Positions 11,970-23,990 of a stretch of 64,000 nucleotides of DNA are shown one piece after another (within the stretch, counting starts at the first letter, position 1; each line of letters opens with the position of its first letter). Under the pieces are notes generated by a model, which saw only the letters and a program-made list of their open reading frames with translations, ran no database searches and was not told where the DNA came from. Origin of the DNA: Azolla caroliniana (lineage: Eukaryota > Polypodiophyta); the NCBI GenBank assembly GCA_043228905.1, contig JBHGNT010000005.1:3968001-4032000 (forward strand). Direction: 5' to 3'. A program made the position numbers and the translations under genes.

Positions 11970-12170
11970 TTTCACATACGGCCATGATTCTACTTTTCCA
12001 ATGATTGTTTTTGACTTATTGGGCATTTCATGGTGTGCTTTTCCAATTGTTGGGCGAGCAACATTGTCGCATTCATACAACCATTATTCTATTTTCACAT
12101 ACCTAGGATTGTATACCTAGAACGTTTATTTTCACATACAACCATGATTCTACTTTTGAGATGGCTGTTT
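11970..12170. repeat. Direct repeat in the hydrolase 3' flank
   Basis: A segment reading TTTTCACATAC(GG/AA)CCATGATTCTACTTTT occurs at about 11970 and again at about 12129. It brackets the copied coding fragment at 12020-12074, and a shorter related piece lies near 12092. Confidence 0.7.
12020..12074 (+). pseudogene. Copied 55-bp piece of the hydrolase last exon
   Basis: This segment repeats coding positions 11663-11717 of the hydrolase, starting TGGGCATTTCATGGTGTGCT and ending with CAACATTGTCGCATTC, with only a few substitutions. It lies about 200 bp past the stop codon. The copy has no start codon or splice context of its own, so it is a gene fragment and not a second gene. Confidence 0.85.
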
Positions 12171-12204
12171 TTTATATTTTGTATATAAACCCAAAGCAGG
12201 TGGT

Positions 12205-13098
12205 GATGGAAACCATTGTGTGTATGTCAGGCGCTTCGTTGAAGGTAACTATATTATTCTCTTATTGTATGTTGATGATATATGCTAATTGTCAGACAAG
12301 ATGTAGACATGATTCACAACTTAAAAGTAGACCTATCCTAAGTCCTTTCACATGAAAGATTTAGGGCATGCTAAACATATTTTAGGCATGAAAGTTACTC
12401 GCAATAGGGAATGTGGAAAGTTGTGGCTTTCCCAATAAAAGTACATAGAATGAATACTAAAGAGGTTTAATATGCAACATGCAAAACCGGTAAGTACCCA
12501 TCTTGCTAGTCATTTAAAACTGTGTAGAAAAGACTGTCCACATATCGAGCAAGAAAAAGAAGAGATGTCCTCAATTCCTCACTCTTTAGCAATTGGTTCC
12601 TTAATGTATGCCATAGCTAGTACAAGACCAGATATTGCTCATCTGGTTGGTGTCTAAGTAGATATATCTCCCCAATCTTGATAAGTCTCATTGGGACATC
12701 GTAAAATGGATTTTTGGATATTTAAGAGGTACATCTAGACCGTGTTTATCTTTTGGAGGTTCTTGACCAATTCTTGAAGATTTTTAAGATATAAGTTACA
12801 AAAGTGTGATGCTTTCGATGCTTTGCTTTATTTCAGAATTGGGTTTGAATCAACTAACTGATGTGATCTTTTATGATAATCAAAGTGCAATATAGATTTG
12901 AGCAAGAACTCGATGGACCATTATCGCACGAAACACATTGAAATGCGACGTCATTGGCTATGCTTGGCAATTGAAGACAAACTATTACAACCCAAGAAAA
13001 TTCACACAGATGGTAATGTTGCTGACATGTTGACAAAGGTAGTCTCTACAGAAAAGCTTGAGCTATGTGCCAAGTTTGTTGGATTGAATGCAAGTTGA
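12205..13098 (+). mobile_element. Ty1/copia RT-RNase H fragment, broken
   Basis: The plus strand shows the C-terminal half of copia pol in pieces. These are the LLLYVDD active-site block of reverse transcriptase (near 12250), HMKDLGHAKHILGMKVTRN, RFNMQHAKPVSTHLASH, RPDIAHLVG, and the closing RNase H block with HYRTKHIEMRRHW and VADMLTK. In-frame stops and frame changes interrupt it, and most of the central RNase H region (about 12770-12840) is missing. It is a dead element. The order matches the family's usual RT then RNase H arrangement, and the reading ends at 13096-13098 just before where a 3' LTR would be expected. Confidence 0.9.
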
Positions 13099-14370
13099 GT
13101 TGCTCAATGAAATCTTCAAGAGAGATTTTTAGTATTTTTTGCTACACTAATTAGGTGTGTGGATGGGCGTTGGATGCCCAAATGTTATTATTTTAAAAAC
13201 TGTGTGAAAAGGCTCACACTTATTTCTATTTACATATCTATACACACTTTTAAAAAATGAGAAAATGGGGACAAACGAGCAAATTTCTATGGTAGAGGAG
13301 AGCAAAATTTTTGGAGAGTTTTTAGAGAGCTCATACTCTTATTCTTGGCCTTCTCCATTAATGTTTCTAAGTACACGATTTAACACTGACATTTTGGACA
13401 TTGTGTAGTCTTTTGGTGGTTTTTTGTGTCTTGTTAGTTGGGTTTAAGTTATTAGAGGAAATTTTACTTTCCTCTTTACATATACTCTAATATATTCAGA
13501 GCATAACTTTGGTGTACAAATTCTATATGCTCATGGTGAACTATTTTTGGACTAGGTTCTGTGGTTTTTACCTCCTTGAAGGTTTTTCACATCAAACATT
13601 TTGTGGTGTATAATGCATGATTTTGTTGTTTTTTCTGGAATAATTTGCACAATGAAATCTTTCTCATTATAAGTGGTAAAATGCTATCATGAATCTGATC
13701 AATGGTTTGGTCTTTGCTTTTAATATGTGTTGCAAGTCCCCCGCGATCTAATTAACAATGGTTCGTGTTCCTCCGACACGTACATAACTTCTTTTTGCTA
13801 TAACTTATAACCATGTACGTATTTGGAAATGTGAATATTCATTTCTACATCCATATCCAGGGTTCATCCTCTTATATAGTGTGATGAATGATATGATGAT
13901 GGATCACTATCTCTACATGCAAGCTGGAAAGGTTTATTTATACTTTTTGTTTATCTTATTTAGTTTCAAGGGGAGTATACCTTTCCTTTTGCTGCATTCC
14001 AATCCAACCTATGACCTTGTGACGCCTAGTTTATTGGTAGTTTCCAATTCAATTCCTCTATTGTGTGGAAGGTCATTTCTAGGGTCCTACCGTCTCACGT
14101 TGTTGTTTTTGATAAATGCACCAACTAGTATGCTATATAATGGGTTTTTTTTATAGTTCTAGAAAGGCATCACACACTATCATTTAGACAAAATGTAGGA
14201 AAGCCTGAAAATGTAAATATGGTATAATGCTGAAAATTCTGGCATCTCTATTTATTTATTTTTTAAACATATCCTTCCATTAGTTTAAAAAACCATATCA
14301 GCGACAAAATACAAAATGATGGAAAGGAGATGATTATCCTTCCCCAACCCAAAAATTGAGAAATGAGATA
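13099..14370. other. Probable decayed copia LTR, then gene-free DNA
   Basis: Sequence following the copia RNase H stop should hold the polypurine tract and 3' LTR. From about 13150 there is AT-rich sequence (TTGGATGCCCAAATG, then AAGGCTCACAC) that could be this LTR, but no second copy is in the window, so its ends cannot be set. From about 13800 to 14370 I see nothing that supports a gene; a 91-codon open frame at 13881 has no recognisable content. Confidence 0.35.
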
Positions 14371-14924
14371 TGAGAAATGATACTTATATATAAGTTTCAC
14401 CTTGTGGTATATATGGAAAGCGCGTTGCCTCAAGGTCTTCCAAGGTACGGTACGGCCCCCGGAGGAAGTGATCATGGACATATGGTTCGCGCTTATCAAC
14501 TGCCTACGAGGGCAACTAGAAGAGGTTTGCAGCCACTCCAACGACGTGACCACTGCCCGTTTGCGTTTTTGGCAGAAATGGCGGAACACACCTATGGTGA
14601 TGCAAGGCGGGAGTGGCCCGAGGTGGAACTACCAGCCCCCACGTTGCTTGTTTCCTACTCACCTACCACCCTCTCTTCGGTGTAGGCCCCAAGAGCCGAC
14701 TCGTACTAGGCAACATTGAAGGGCATCGCCTTGGATATAGGTAGCTTCTTACATTAAGTTAGGCCGCAAGGCAATGTAAGTGGCTCATCTTCTTTGGCTT
14801 GATCGGAGGAAGTCTCCCCGATGTGTGTATAAGTCTCCTTATAGACTCTATGTAATAATCCTTCCTAACTAATGGGAAAGTAGTTTTACTTTGAAAAAAA
14901 TAAATAAATTGAGAAATAATACTT
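14371..14924 (+). mobile_element. 5'-truncated LINE with target-site duplication
   Basis: The insert 14386-14909 is flanked by TGAGAAATGATACTT (14371-14385) and TGAGAAATAATACTT (14910-14924), 14 of 15 identical, as expected for a target-site duplication. The plus strand from about 14402 reads WYIWKARCLKVFQG followed by IMDIWFALINCLRGQLEE, which resembles the extreme C-terminal region of plant L1-type LINE ORF2 proteins. Downstream is a 3' UTR-like stretch ending in an A-rich tail (TTTGAAAAAAATAAATAAAT). This fits a short, 5'-truncated LINE copy made by target-primed reverse transcription. Confidence 0.65.
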
Positions 14925-17900
14925 GAGGAACCCAAAAATGTATAAAAGAATACCACTAGATAGAGCACTTTTGAATTTAATCTTACCAATCACCATAAGC
15001 TCAATTTTCCTTCCTTCCTAAAACCATGTTTTCCAATGTTTGCTTAGTGTCATAAAAAAGACCCTAACATTGGATATATCTACATGTGCAAAGATGATAG
15101 AATTGTTTCGTAAAGCACATGCTGAAAACCATATGTTCGATGCTTCCACTTCCACGGGTTTAGCAAATGCGTAAACATTGAATTTCACTGACTATGATTT
15201 GATGAGCGCTCTCTAATTTACCAATAAGAATGCATATTACTTGCATAACATACAAATTTTTTCATGATTGTTGCCTTCAACAAAACGTATGTCTATTTCT
15301 AGCTAAGAAACATATGACATGTCTTCATGTGCATGTATAGTCCCCCAATGGCTCCAAACTATAATATGAGGGGATCATCTCAAATTATTGCACATACAGA
15401 GTATGCCAATTTTTAGTTAGTAAGCTCTAGTAAATTCAAACATTTGTTTGGTAGTAAGTGAAGTCTTGATTATGTCATTTTCCTCTTGATCGGAGAATTT
15501 TTGTACCTATTAAATAGCTTCAATGATGAAAATATGTAGCAAATAACATTTATATCCTTATGAAGGCAAACATAAGTTTTAACACCATGAAGGCATTGAA
15601 TTTATTTGATAATTGATTTCTAGTAAGTTATAGGTGACTAATGTTTATCCGGTCAACTAAATTTATATAATGTGAGCACACGTGGTTACATAAAATTTTG
15701 AAGTTGGCCGAATAAATGTCATGGAATAGAATTCTGAAGTTATTATCTTAAGGATATAACGAGGAATGACATAAGTATGAGAGTCTTGGGATGAGTGATT
15801 GCAAGAAAATGTAGAATTGGATAAGCTAAGGAATCAAAGCACATTGTTTTACAACTTGGCTACATATAATGTGCTGATATTTGTTTGTAGATGTCAGCAG
15901 TTATCACGGAATGTCAAAGTTGATGGGTTGCCCAAAGTGGCAAGGGAGGTTCACCAATGTATGCCATTATTAAACTAAACAAGGAATAAAATCTTTATAT
16001 TTTATAAGGGAAAGTTTATGATGTATGTTTGCTTAGAATAAGATACACTTATAGAAGCCATCATAAAATCCAAAATTAACTTTAGCCACGAATTGATGGA
16101 TAGATTTGACATGGACATCCTCGATGGGCGTGCAATACTTTAAATTATCAAAGAAAATGTGACAAGAAGATGTAAAATAGAATTTTCATTCTTGTAATTG
16201 ATAAAAGCACATCGAGCTATTGCTGCATTTTGTTTTGCTTCTATTACATTGTTATTTGAAATTGTAACATTCAATGTAAGTTGATAAAAGAATGTATGAT
16301 GAGGTACAATTGTTTCATTCATAGAACTATTGGGTTTTGACAAAGCTTAGAGTAATAGCATGGAGTCTGTGTGAAGCACACTCCTCCATCATTGTGCACT
16401 TGGAGATGCATTGTTTTTGGAGGAATTCTTGATTCATCGTGACATGCTTTGACACATTTTGAAGACATGATCCACATCATAGGTGAGCCGATTCGAGATG
16501 CTAAAATATCACCTCATGCTCAATAGCTTGCTCTTTTGTAGTTTTTTGGATCTTGGAACTTGCATTGCATTTGAGTGGAATTTGAGAAAAGGAAAGAGAG
16601 ATCAACTAGTAGGGTTTTGAGATCAAAACAATAAATGTCAAATGTTTTGGCAATCTAAAAGAAAGTGTAGAGTTCAACAATAACACATTGTGTGCTATAT
16701 TCATTTGTAATTTGTCTTGCCTTTCTCACTAATTGTGGCACATAAGGTACACCAATCATGCTCTATCGGACCATTGAGTGACAAAAAAGAGTGACATAAT
16801 ATGTGCTATGCCAATCCACGTGGTTCCTATTTCACCCTTGGGCATCAATGTTGAGTGTATGAAGAACTATGTAGAGATTGATTATTGCTAAAATATATTC
16901 CTCCTGATGCACACAAAATATGTATATTTGAAGAAATATCTGGGTTTATGATGAAGGTGTTGTATATATGGCATGTTACTTTGTGTTTGGTGGAAAGATT
17001 TGAACATGGGATAACAATCCTCTCTTCCAATTGGTGCAAATCTGTTTATTTGGTGGGAATTTGTGTTTGCAAAATCGTTCCCCCCCCCTCCAATTCTTGA
17101 CGAATACATAGGCTCCTTATGTGCCTATTTATGTTGTTGTGTCACATATTCAAGAGTCATTTAGTTATGGCATTGGAGCTATGCACATGATCCTTAAAGG
17201 AGTTGCCTTCATATTTCACCTAATAATAGGATCTTAAGAGTACTCTCTAAGTTTAATGACTTTGATGACCAATCGATCCTAACATAGTTTTACAAGGCAA
17301 TGTCTTTTGATGTAGTCAAACTTGAGAAAATGTCTATGCTTAAGGAGAGATTGCACATATATACTTATGAGTTGTGCAAGATTGTTGCTTGTGGTTGCTT
17401 CACATCGTGGTTAGGGGTGATCCTTCTCCAATTTGTTTTGATGATCAGAGAGGAGTATGGAGATCAAAGTTTCTCTAGTGAGTTGCAAGGTTCAATTTTG
17501 TTTTCATGATCATGATGATGAGTGTGGAGGAGGATTATTCTTTTGTCACAAAATGGCATGGGGGAAGAGTATATACGATTGGGTGCATCATGTCCTTTCA
17601 TTGTAGGTGTCAAAACATGTTGAGTCTATGTATGTTGTAGGATTGCAATTTGTTGTCCTTGGCATCCTCTGTCCATTTGATTCAATGCCTTGAACATATA
17701 ACAGATGTATAGCTCAAGCAGTTTTGCCAAAATCCAACTCTTCAACTAGAAGACAAAATTATGATTTTATTGGTTTTCTACCTTTCAGTATAAGAGTATG
17801 GCATCCCAAGGTTGGATTGGTAGGTTAAGTGTCTCTATGTCCTTTTCTTCATTAACAACGTTACTTTTGGACTCTCATCAAGCCCTCTTACAGAATGGGT

Positions 17901-20040
17901 CTACCGCAAGTTTTGAGGAGAATTGTAGAGTATGACATGATCACCTTGAATCTGTACTTCCACATGATCCTTTAGATCAAGAAACAGGGTAAGCAGATGT
18001 TTCACTAAGTTTGGACCCAAAAAATTCTCACATCATGCTACTTGTATGATGATTTTTTCAAAGTGTCCTATGCATAGGACAATATAGAGTGGGATAGAGA
18101 GGGAGTTTGTATTATTGTAGTTCAGAAATAATTATCACTTATACATGAGTTGTCACTTTCGAAGTAAATGTTTACTATTGTGATATCATTATCATGGATC
18201 AACAAGACATGTTTTTATGACCATTCTAAATTATATTTTGGCATTACAAGCAACATTGGAATTTAAATATTTACTCGTATGAATGTCATGAATGTGGGGA
18301 TCCCATATTACAAAAGAAAAACACACATCAATGTTTGTGTGATGGAACTTTTATTCTATCATATGGTGCACATGAAAGATCTAGCACTTCGGTTAAGCTC
18401 CTCAAATTGTTTTATTTGTTAGTGATGAAAGCCATTAACTTTTCCACGAGGCATTGACCAAACCATCCCTTAAGAAAAAAATGATATTCTAGGGAAAGTA
18501 TTATAAGGTTTCTAAAAGGCGTGAACATATTTCACTTTACATAGATGGGTTAGATATAGTAAATTGTCACGTTTAACTAAAACCTTGTAAGCTAGGAGAT
18601 CATCAATGAACTAATCATATTGTCAAAAGTGGGTAGCTAAGAGGTTTGACGAACAAAAGTTGCACGCGTCATTTATCATCTTTATTTGCTAGATCATTGA
18701 GAATAATCATGCAAAATACCACTATGATGTTGTCAGTTGTGATGTGCATAGTCAAAGAAAAGTAGTATCCATCCACAAAGTTCATGATTTAAACATTTGA
18801 AATAATAATTGTCTAAATGCTGAAATAAATAATAAATATCAACAAGATGTGTAGATTTACATTTGTCCACTCATAATAGAATTAGGGCAATATGCATCAT
18901 CAAACGAAGATGAAGACGAGCACTCCACAAACAAAAATTACAATGGATCAAGCAATAAACTTCTTCCAATGTGAGAATACAATGATAAGATAAGTATAAA
19001 GCTATCAATTATTAAAAACATAATCATTGGTTGAAGAACTGAAAGGGCATTGCCCCACCATCAACTTTCTGAAGTAAAAAATAGCAATGGAATGAAATTT
19101 GGACTCTCCCATCTTACTAGGGTACAATGAGACAACCAAGGATATCGGCTTATTTTTGCAATATGCAAAGTTGTGCTACATTGTAGGAATCTTATTAGCA
19201 TGTAAAATAAAACTAGTGGACAATTTGCATTAATTTATTCTAACAATGTCCCAACAAACATCGAAAGGGAGAAAAAAGGAAACTTTCATATCCAAAGCTA
19301 GATTTAGATATAGGTTTGGTGTAGGTGTTAGAGAGTATAATTCAAATATGAAGAACTATAGGTATCCAATGACCTTCAAAGCATATTTATGGATTTCTTA
19401 GACATTTGAGTGCCCCAAACATTTTGTGGTTGAAGACAATCAAAGGTGTAAGACGAATTAGGTCTGGCAAAAAGCAAGCAAGCCAATGCGATGAACACAT
19501 TAGTATATGAGGAACTCTAGGTATCCAATGACCTTCAAAGCATATTTATAGATTGTTCGGACATTTGTGTGCCCCAAACATATTGTGGTTGAAGACAATT
19601 GAATGTGCAAGTCGAAATTGGTCTGGCAAAAAGCAAGCAAGCCAATGCGGTGAACACATTAGCATGGAATAATATGATAGGATACAAAGCCTATCCTTTG
19701 TTTTTTTTTGTCTTCTCGACTTGCTGTCCGAGCCAACTGTGATGGGGTTGAGCTTTTGAGTAGACTTTCGTGTTCTCATTAGTTTGTGTGGGGTGGACAA
19801 TGTATGAGCACAGGGATAAAAGTGACGTGATGAACACATGGGAGAAATAAAGGAACTCAATCACCGAGACTGAAAAGGACACGTGTGCGTGTGTCTCTAT
19901 GTGGGTCAAAAGTATGTAGATTTTGGAAGCATATTAAACAAAGGCACGATCTATGCATATTATACATATGAGAGAAAGAGAAAGAAATAGTAACGTGACT
20001 TTTTAAGAGGCCAAAATGGCCTATAAGACCAAACGAGAGG
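14925..20040. other. Long gene-free, AT-rich stretch
   Basis: Five kilobases with no supported gene on either strand: open frames are short and unconnected. The texture suggests old, decayed mobile DNA, but I recognise no domain. A C9 run is at 17080-17088 and a tandem duplication at 19361-19669. Confidence 0.5.
19361..19669. repeat. Tandem duplication of about 159 bp
   Basis: The segment from 19361 (GGTATCCAATGACCTTCAAA) recurs from about 19520 at high identity and includes the shared stretch GGTCTGGCAAAAAGCAAGCA. Differences are scattered substitutions, so the duplication is not very recent. Confidence 0.9.
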
Positions 20041-20042
20041 GG

Positions 20043-20077
<35 letters not shown>

Positions 20078-20278
20078 AGAATGGACAAGCGAGAAAAGGT
20101 GTGGTTCCTGTGATGGGGGTATAGGAGGAAAAAGTGAAAGTGTCGTCATGTGAAACAAGCAACCGAACCGAACCGAACCGAACCAGAAACCTGAACCAGC
20201 ACCAGAACCGAACACAGGGCCGGTTCCGTAGCGCACGTGTGCATGTGAAAGACAAAGAGAAAAGCCAAAAGCAGTGAG

Positions 20279-20315
<37 letters not shown>

Positions 20316-20898
20316 AGATTTAAGAGGTGTCCGTGTTTTTCTTTTTTCTTTTTTTCTTTTTTATTTATTTCCCTCTTTTTTGTCTTCGTTTGTAGTGATC
20401 TCTATGTTATGTTATGTTATGTTATGTATGAGTGTATGTGTGTGAATTTGGCCAACTATCTGACTTTTTCTACCACCACCACTACTGCTACTGCTACATG
20501 GATGGATGGATGGATACATGGATGGATATATGGATGGTCACACGTGTGTGTGTGTATATGTGTGTGTTTGCCATCTCCCCTGCTGTACTCCTTCTGCTGC
20601 ATGCTAAATGTGAATGGCTGGGAAGGATATGATTCTATGAATGAATTCATCCATCCTACTATCTATCTATCTATCTATCTATCTGTATCTATGTTTCTTC
20701 TATTTCTATACATACATATTTATCTACTCCAACAATCAATGCATGGCTCTCACATCATCCATCCCCATCCCATATTTTATAACCCCATCCATCCATCATC
20801 CTCTCTCTACAGTCCTTTTCTGTTCACACACAATTCATTCTCTCTCTCCCTCTCTCTCTAGTTTGACATATTCATGCTCTCTCTGCTTTGACATATTA

Positions 20899-20929
<31 letters not shown>

Positions 20930-21500
20930 CTCTCTCTCTCTCTTTCATTCGTTTGCAAGTAGAATGTTGTGATCAATGAGTGTCTCATAATTTGGGCCCC
21001 AAATCTTAACTCTGTTGAATAAATACATCATTATTATATTTAATCTGCCCTTCCCTTCCTCTCTCTCTCTCTGTCTGTACATACATACATACATACATAC
21101 ATATGTATGTGTGTGTGTATAGCATGTGGTGCTTATATAATATAATATATATATATATATATATATATGATCGATTGTGATGATTGATTGCTCAACCTCT
21201 CATGATTATAGTGATCATCTTGAAAATCCAGCAAATAACTGAGAGCTTCCTTTCGTATACATAATAATGTACTAGTTAGTATCAGCTATCATCTCATCCA
21301 TACAACAACACATATGTACATAGACCCAAGAATTAATATAACTTATAAAGAGGAAAATACATCATAATATATATATATATATATACCCATTAACCTCTGT
21401 ATACGCTTGTTTGATTAGTGATTCATGTACGCTTGTATATATCCATAGACCCAAGAAGAAGAAGAAGAAGAAGAAGAAGAAGAAGAAGAAGAAGAAGATT
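20041..21500. repeat. Microsatellite-dense block upstream of the kinase gene
   Basis: At least ten different simple repeats occur within 1.5 kb: GA at 20043-20070 and 20285-20310, ACCGA at about 20161-20183, TTATG at about 20405-20428, GGAT at about 20500-20530, CTAT at about 20660-20685, CA then TC at about 20899-20943, CATA at about 21078-21102, AT at about 21143-21168 and about 21367-21384, and AAG at about 21454-21497. The last tract lies about 35 nt before the kinase ATG, so part of this block is probably promoter and 5' leader. Confidence 0.9.
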
Positions 21501-21533
21501 GATTCAGGTATACATATATACATATTATCACAA

Positions 21534-23990
21534 ATGGGTGTCAATGAAGACCTCAGCAGTAAGCTATCTCAGGAAATTGAACTATTAGGCATCAAGCTAT
21601 GGGTGCTTATTTCAATATCGGTGGGTGTGTTTATGACTCTCATTCTGTCTGTCATGTCCATATGCCTCCTTGTATCGAGAAGGAAGAAACACCGCAGCAG
21701 CTTGGAACCAGTGTTCCAGCATGTGAACACAAGCAAGGTCCCCCCCACATACATTTCTACGGATTCTCCATGGTCATCAAGCATCTCGACAACAGGAGGG
21801 GATGATCTGCTCATCATCATCCCACCCACCACAGGTGTTTGGGATCCCACCTGCCATCAACACGACAATGATGCCTCATGGCTCAATCGTAAGCAGGGCA
21901 CCCATAATCAAATATATCATTGGTTCACACTTAGGGACATGCAAGAAGCTACCCATGGTTTCTCTGAGTCCAACATCCTAGGGCATGGTGGCTATGGCAT
22001 TGTGTACAAAGGTCAACTGCCTGATGGAACCCTAATTGCTGTTAAGAATCTTCTCATGAACGACAACAACAACAACATGTAAATACATCTACTTGACAAA
22101 CTGCTACTATTGCTACAATTAATCATCATTTTCTTTAATCTTCTTAATAGCATAAATAACGTTATAAACATATTTGATACAGATATATGTATGTATATTG
22201 TGTAGATATCTCATGCGTGTCCTTATAGCCATACATATTGTTTACCAAGTCCCTCGTAAGTGCCGGAAACAACCGATTATATATATATATATATATGCTA
22301 CAAAGTTTTTTCAAAACTGCCCAAAGCAACAGATTCTTTGGTACTGTCTTATGTCTTATATTAACCATAGATGTTTGTCTAGCAAGCTCTCCGAGAACAA
22401 CCCCTTCTAATCATGTTGCGAGCGATATGTTTCGCATGATAACTGTAGATAATTTTCAAGCCATTGATACTTGAATGTTGACAAAAATTGTCTTTCTTGA
22501 AAAAAGGGGTCAAGTGGAGAGAGAATTCCATGTGGAGTTGGAAGTGATCAAGCATGCGAGACACGAGAACCTCGTTCGATTCCTCGGTTATTGCAAAGAA
22601 GGAACCCATAGGTAATAATCACATAATGTCATAGACAAATTCTAAGCCCCGCCTCTTTTCCTTGTGCCCAAGTAATATGTCAATGACATGTAGTTTAGCT
22701 CCCCATGATATTGATCATAATTTTCGATAGGATGTTGGTCTACGAGTATGTGGACAATGGGAGCCTCGAGCAATGGCTTCATTCATCTCCAAGCATTGTT
22801 CTCAAGTGGGAAAGTCGCATGAAGATCTTACATGGGACCGCGAAAGCGTGAGTATCAATTAGCAACCCCTCCATTAACCGTTGTTTTTTGGTTGTGTTGT
22901 AATAATATATATATATGTCAGATCACTTGGATACTAACTTGAGAGATATCTCGTTTGGATGTGTTTTTGCAGGCTAGCTTATATGCATGAAGCTTTGGAA
23001 CCTAGAGTAATTCACCGAGATGTTAAATCAAGCAACATTCTAGTAGATAGCCGATGGAATGCCAAAGTCTCTGACTTTGGCCTTGCAAAACTGCTCGCTG
23101 CCGAGAAACATCATATCGAGACCCGTGTAATGGGCACCTTCGGGTAACTAGATATTTAAAACCCGAATCCGATTCCTAATCATCTTTGTGCTAATGATCA
23201 AAATAATAACACCTCTCTTTGTGGTTCAATTCTTCTTCTTCTTCTTTTTACATATCTTTTTTATTGTCTTTATCTATGTCTTTTACTTCCTCTTTTAATA
23301 AGCATGCCACCCTTTTCACATTTGTAGATATGTGGCTCCGGAATATGCCAATACCGGCCTTTTAAATGAGAGATGTGATACTTATAGTTTTGGTATTGTC
23401 GTCCTTGAAACCATCACCGGAAGGGACCCGGTTGACTATGCCAGACCTCCGGGAGAGGTATGCTATATCATATCAAACTCAAACTCCATCAGCAACAAAC
23501 ATGTCTTTTCTAAGAATCAACTAACCTTTTAGATTAGTTGTAAAGCTTTTTAACTACATTTAGGCATTATAGGTGCTTGCATGTACCTGAGCTAATACAT
23601 ATTGGAATACTATGATTGATATTCTTGTGCCCAATGCACATGTACCCAATAGCAAAAACATGTCTAATACCATCGTTTCGCAAATATTCATAAAGAAGAG
23701 TTTGTATTGTGGCTAAATCATTCGCAACAGCATTCTCTTCGATTTCGATAATTGGGGTTAATGGTAGATTCTTTGCCTTTCAGGTGAATCTTGTGGATTG
23801 GTTGAATGTGATGGTATCAAATCATCAATTAGAAGAAGTAGTGGATCCAAACCTCAAAGAGAAGCCATCCCTCCAAGAATTGAAGAAGATTGTTGATATT
23901 GCGTTAAAATGTGTGGATCAAGAAGCTGAGAGGAGGCCAAAGATGAGTCAAGTAATTCAAATGCTAGAGTCCGATGATAATGTCCTTTAA
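21534..23990 (+). CDS. Receptor-like Ser/Thr kinase without ectodomain
   Basis: Six exons in consistent phase (21534-22078, 22507-22611, 22731-22847, 22973-23143, 23328-23457, 23784-23990) give 424 aa. A short N-terminus leads to one membrane segment (about residues 23-48, followed by RRKKH), then a linker and a complete kinase domain: glycine loop GHGGYG 150-155, Lys171 in [12 protein letters not shown] from 270 (an RD kinase), DFG 290-292 and APE 316-318. The build matches plant plasma-membrane kinases of the At3g17420/At1g01540 type, recognised from memory, which lack a ligand-binding domain and probably act as signalling partners. All catalytic residues are present, so it should be active. 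DTYSFG replaces the usual DVYSFG in subdomain IX. Exon 1 ends in a run of Asn codons at the donor. The start is the first ATG after an AAG microsatellite leader. Confidence 0.92.

Noticed and set aside
20274-20979. Open frames of 195 and 112 codons in the microsatellite block
   Set aside because: They consist of translated simple repeats (Ser-Leu, Tyr-Leu-Ser-Ile, Met-Asp-Gly-Trp) with no domain content.
21060-21110. Regular short repeats that could suggest a CRISPR array
   Set aside because: These are tetranucleotide microsatellites without spacers, in a plant nuclear genome.
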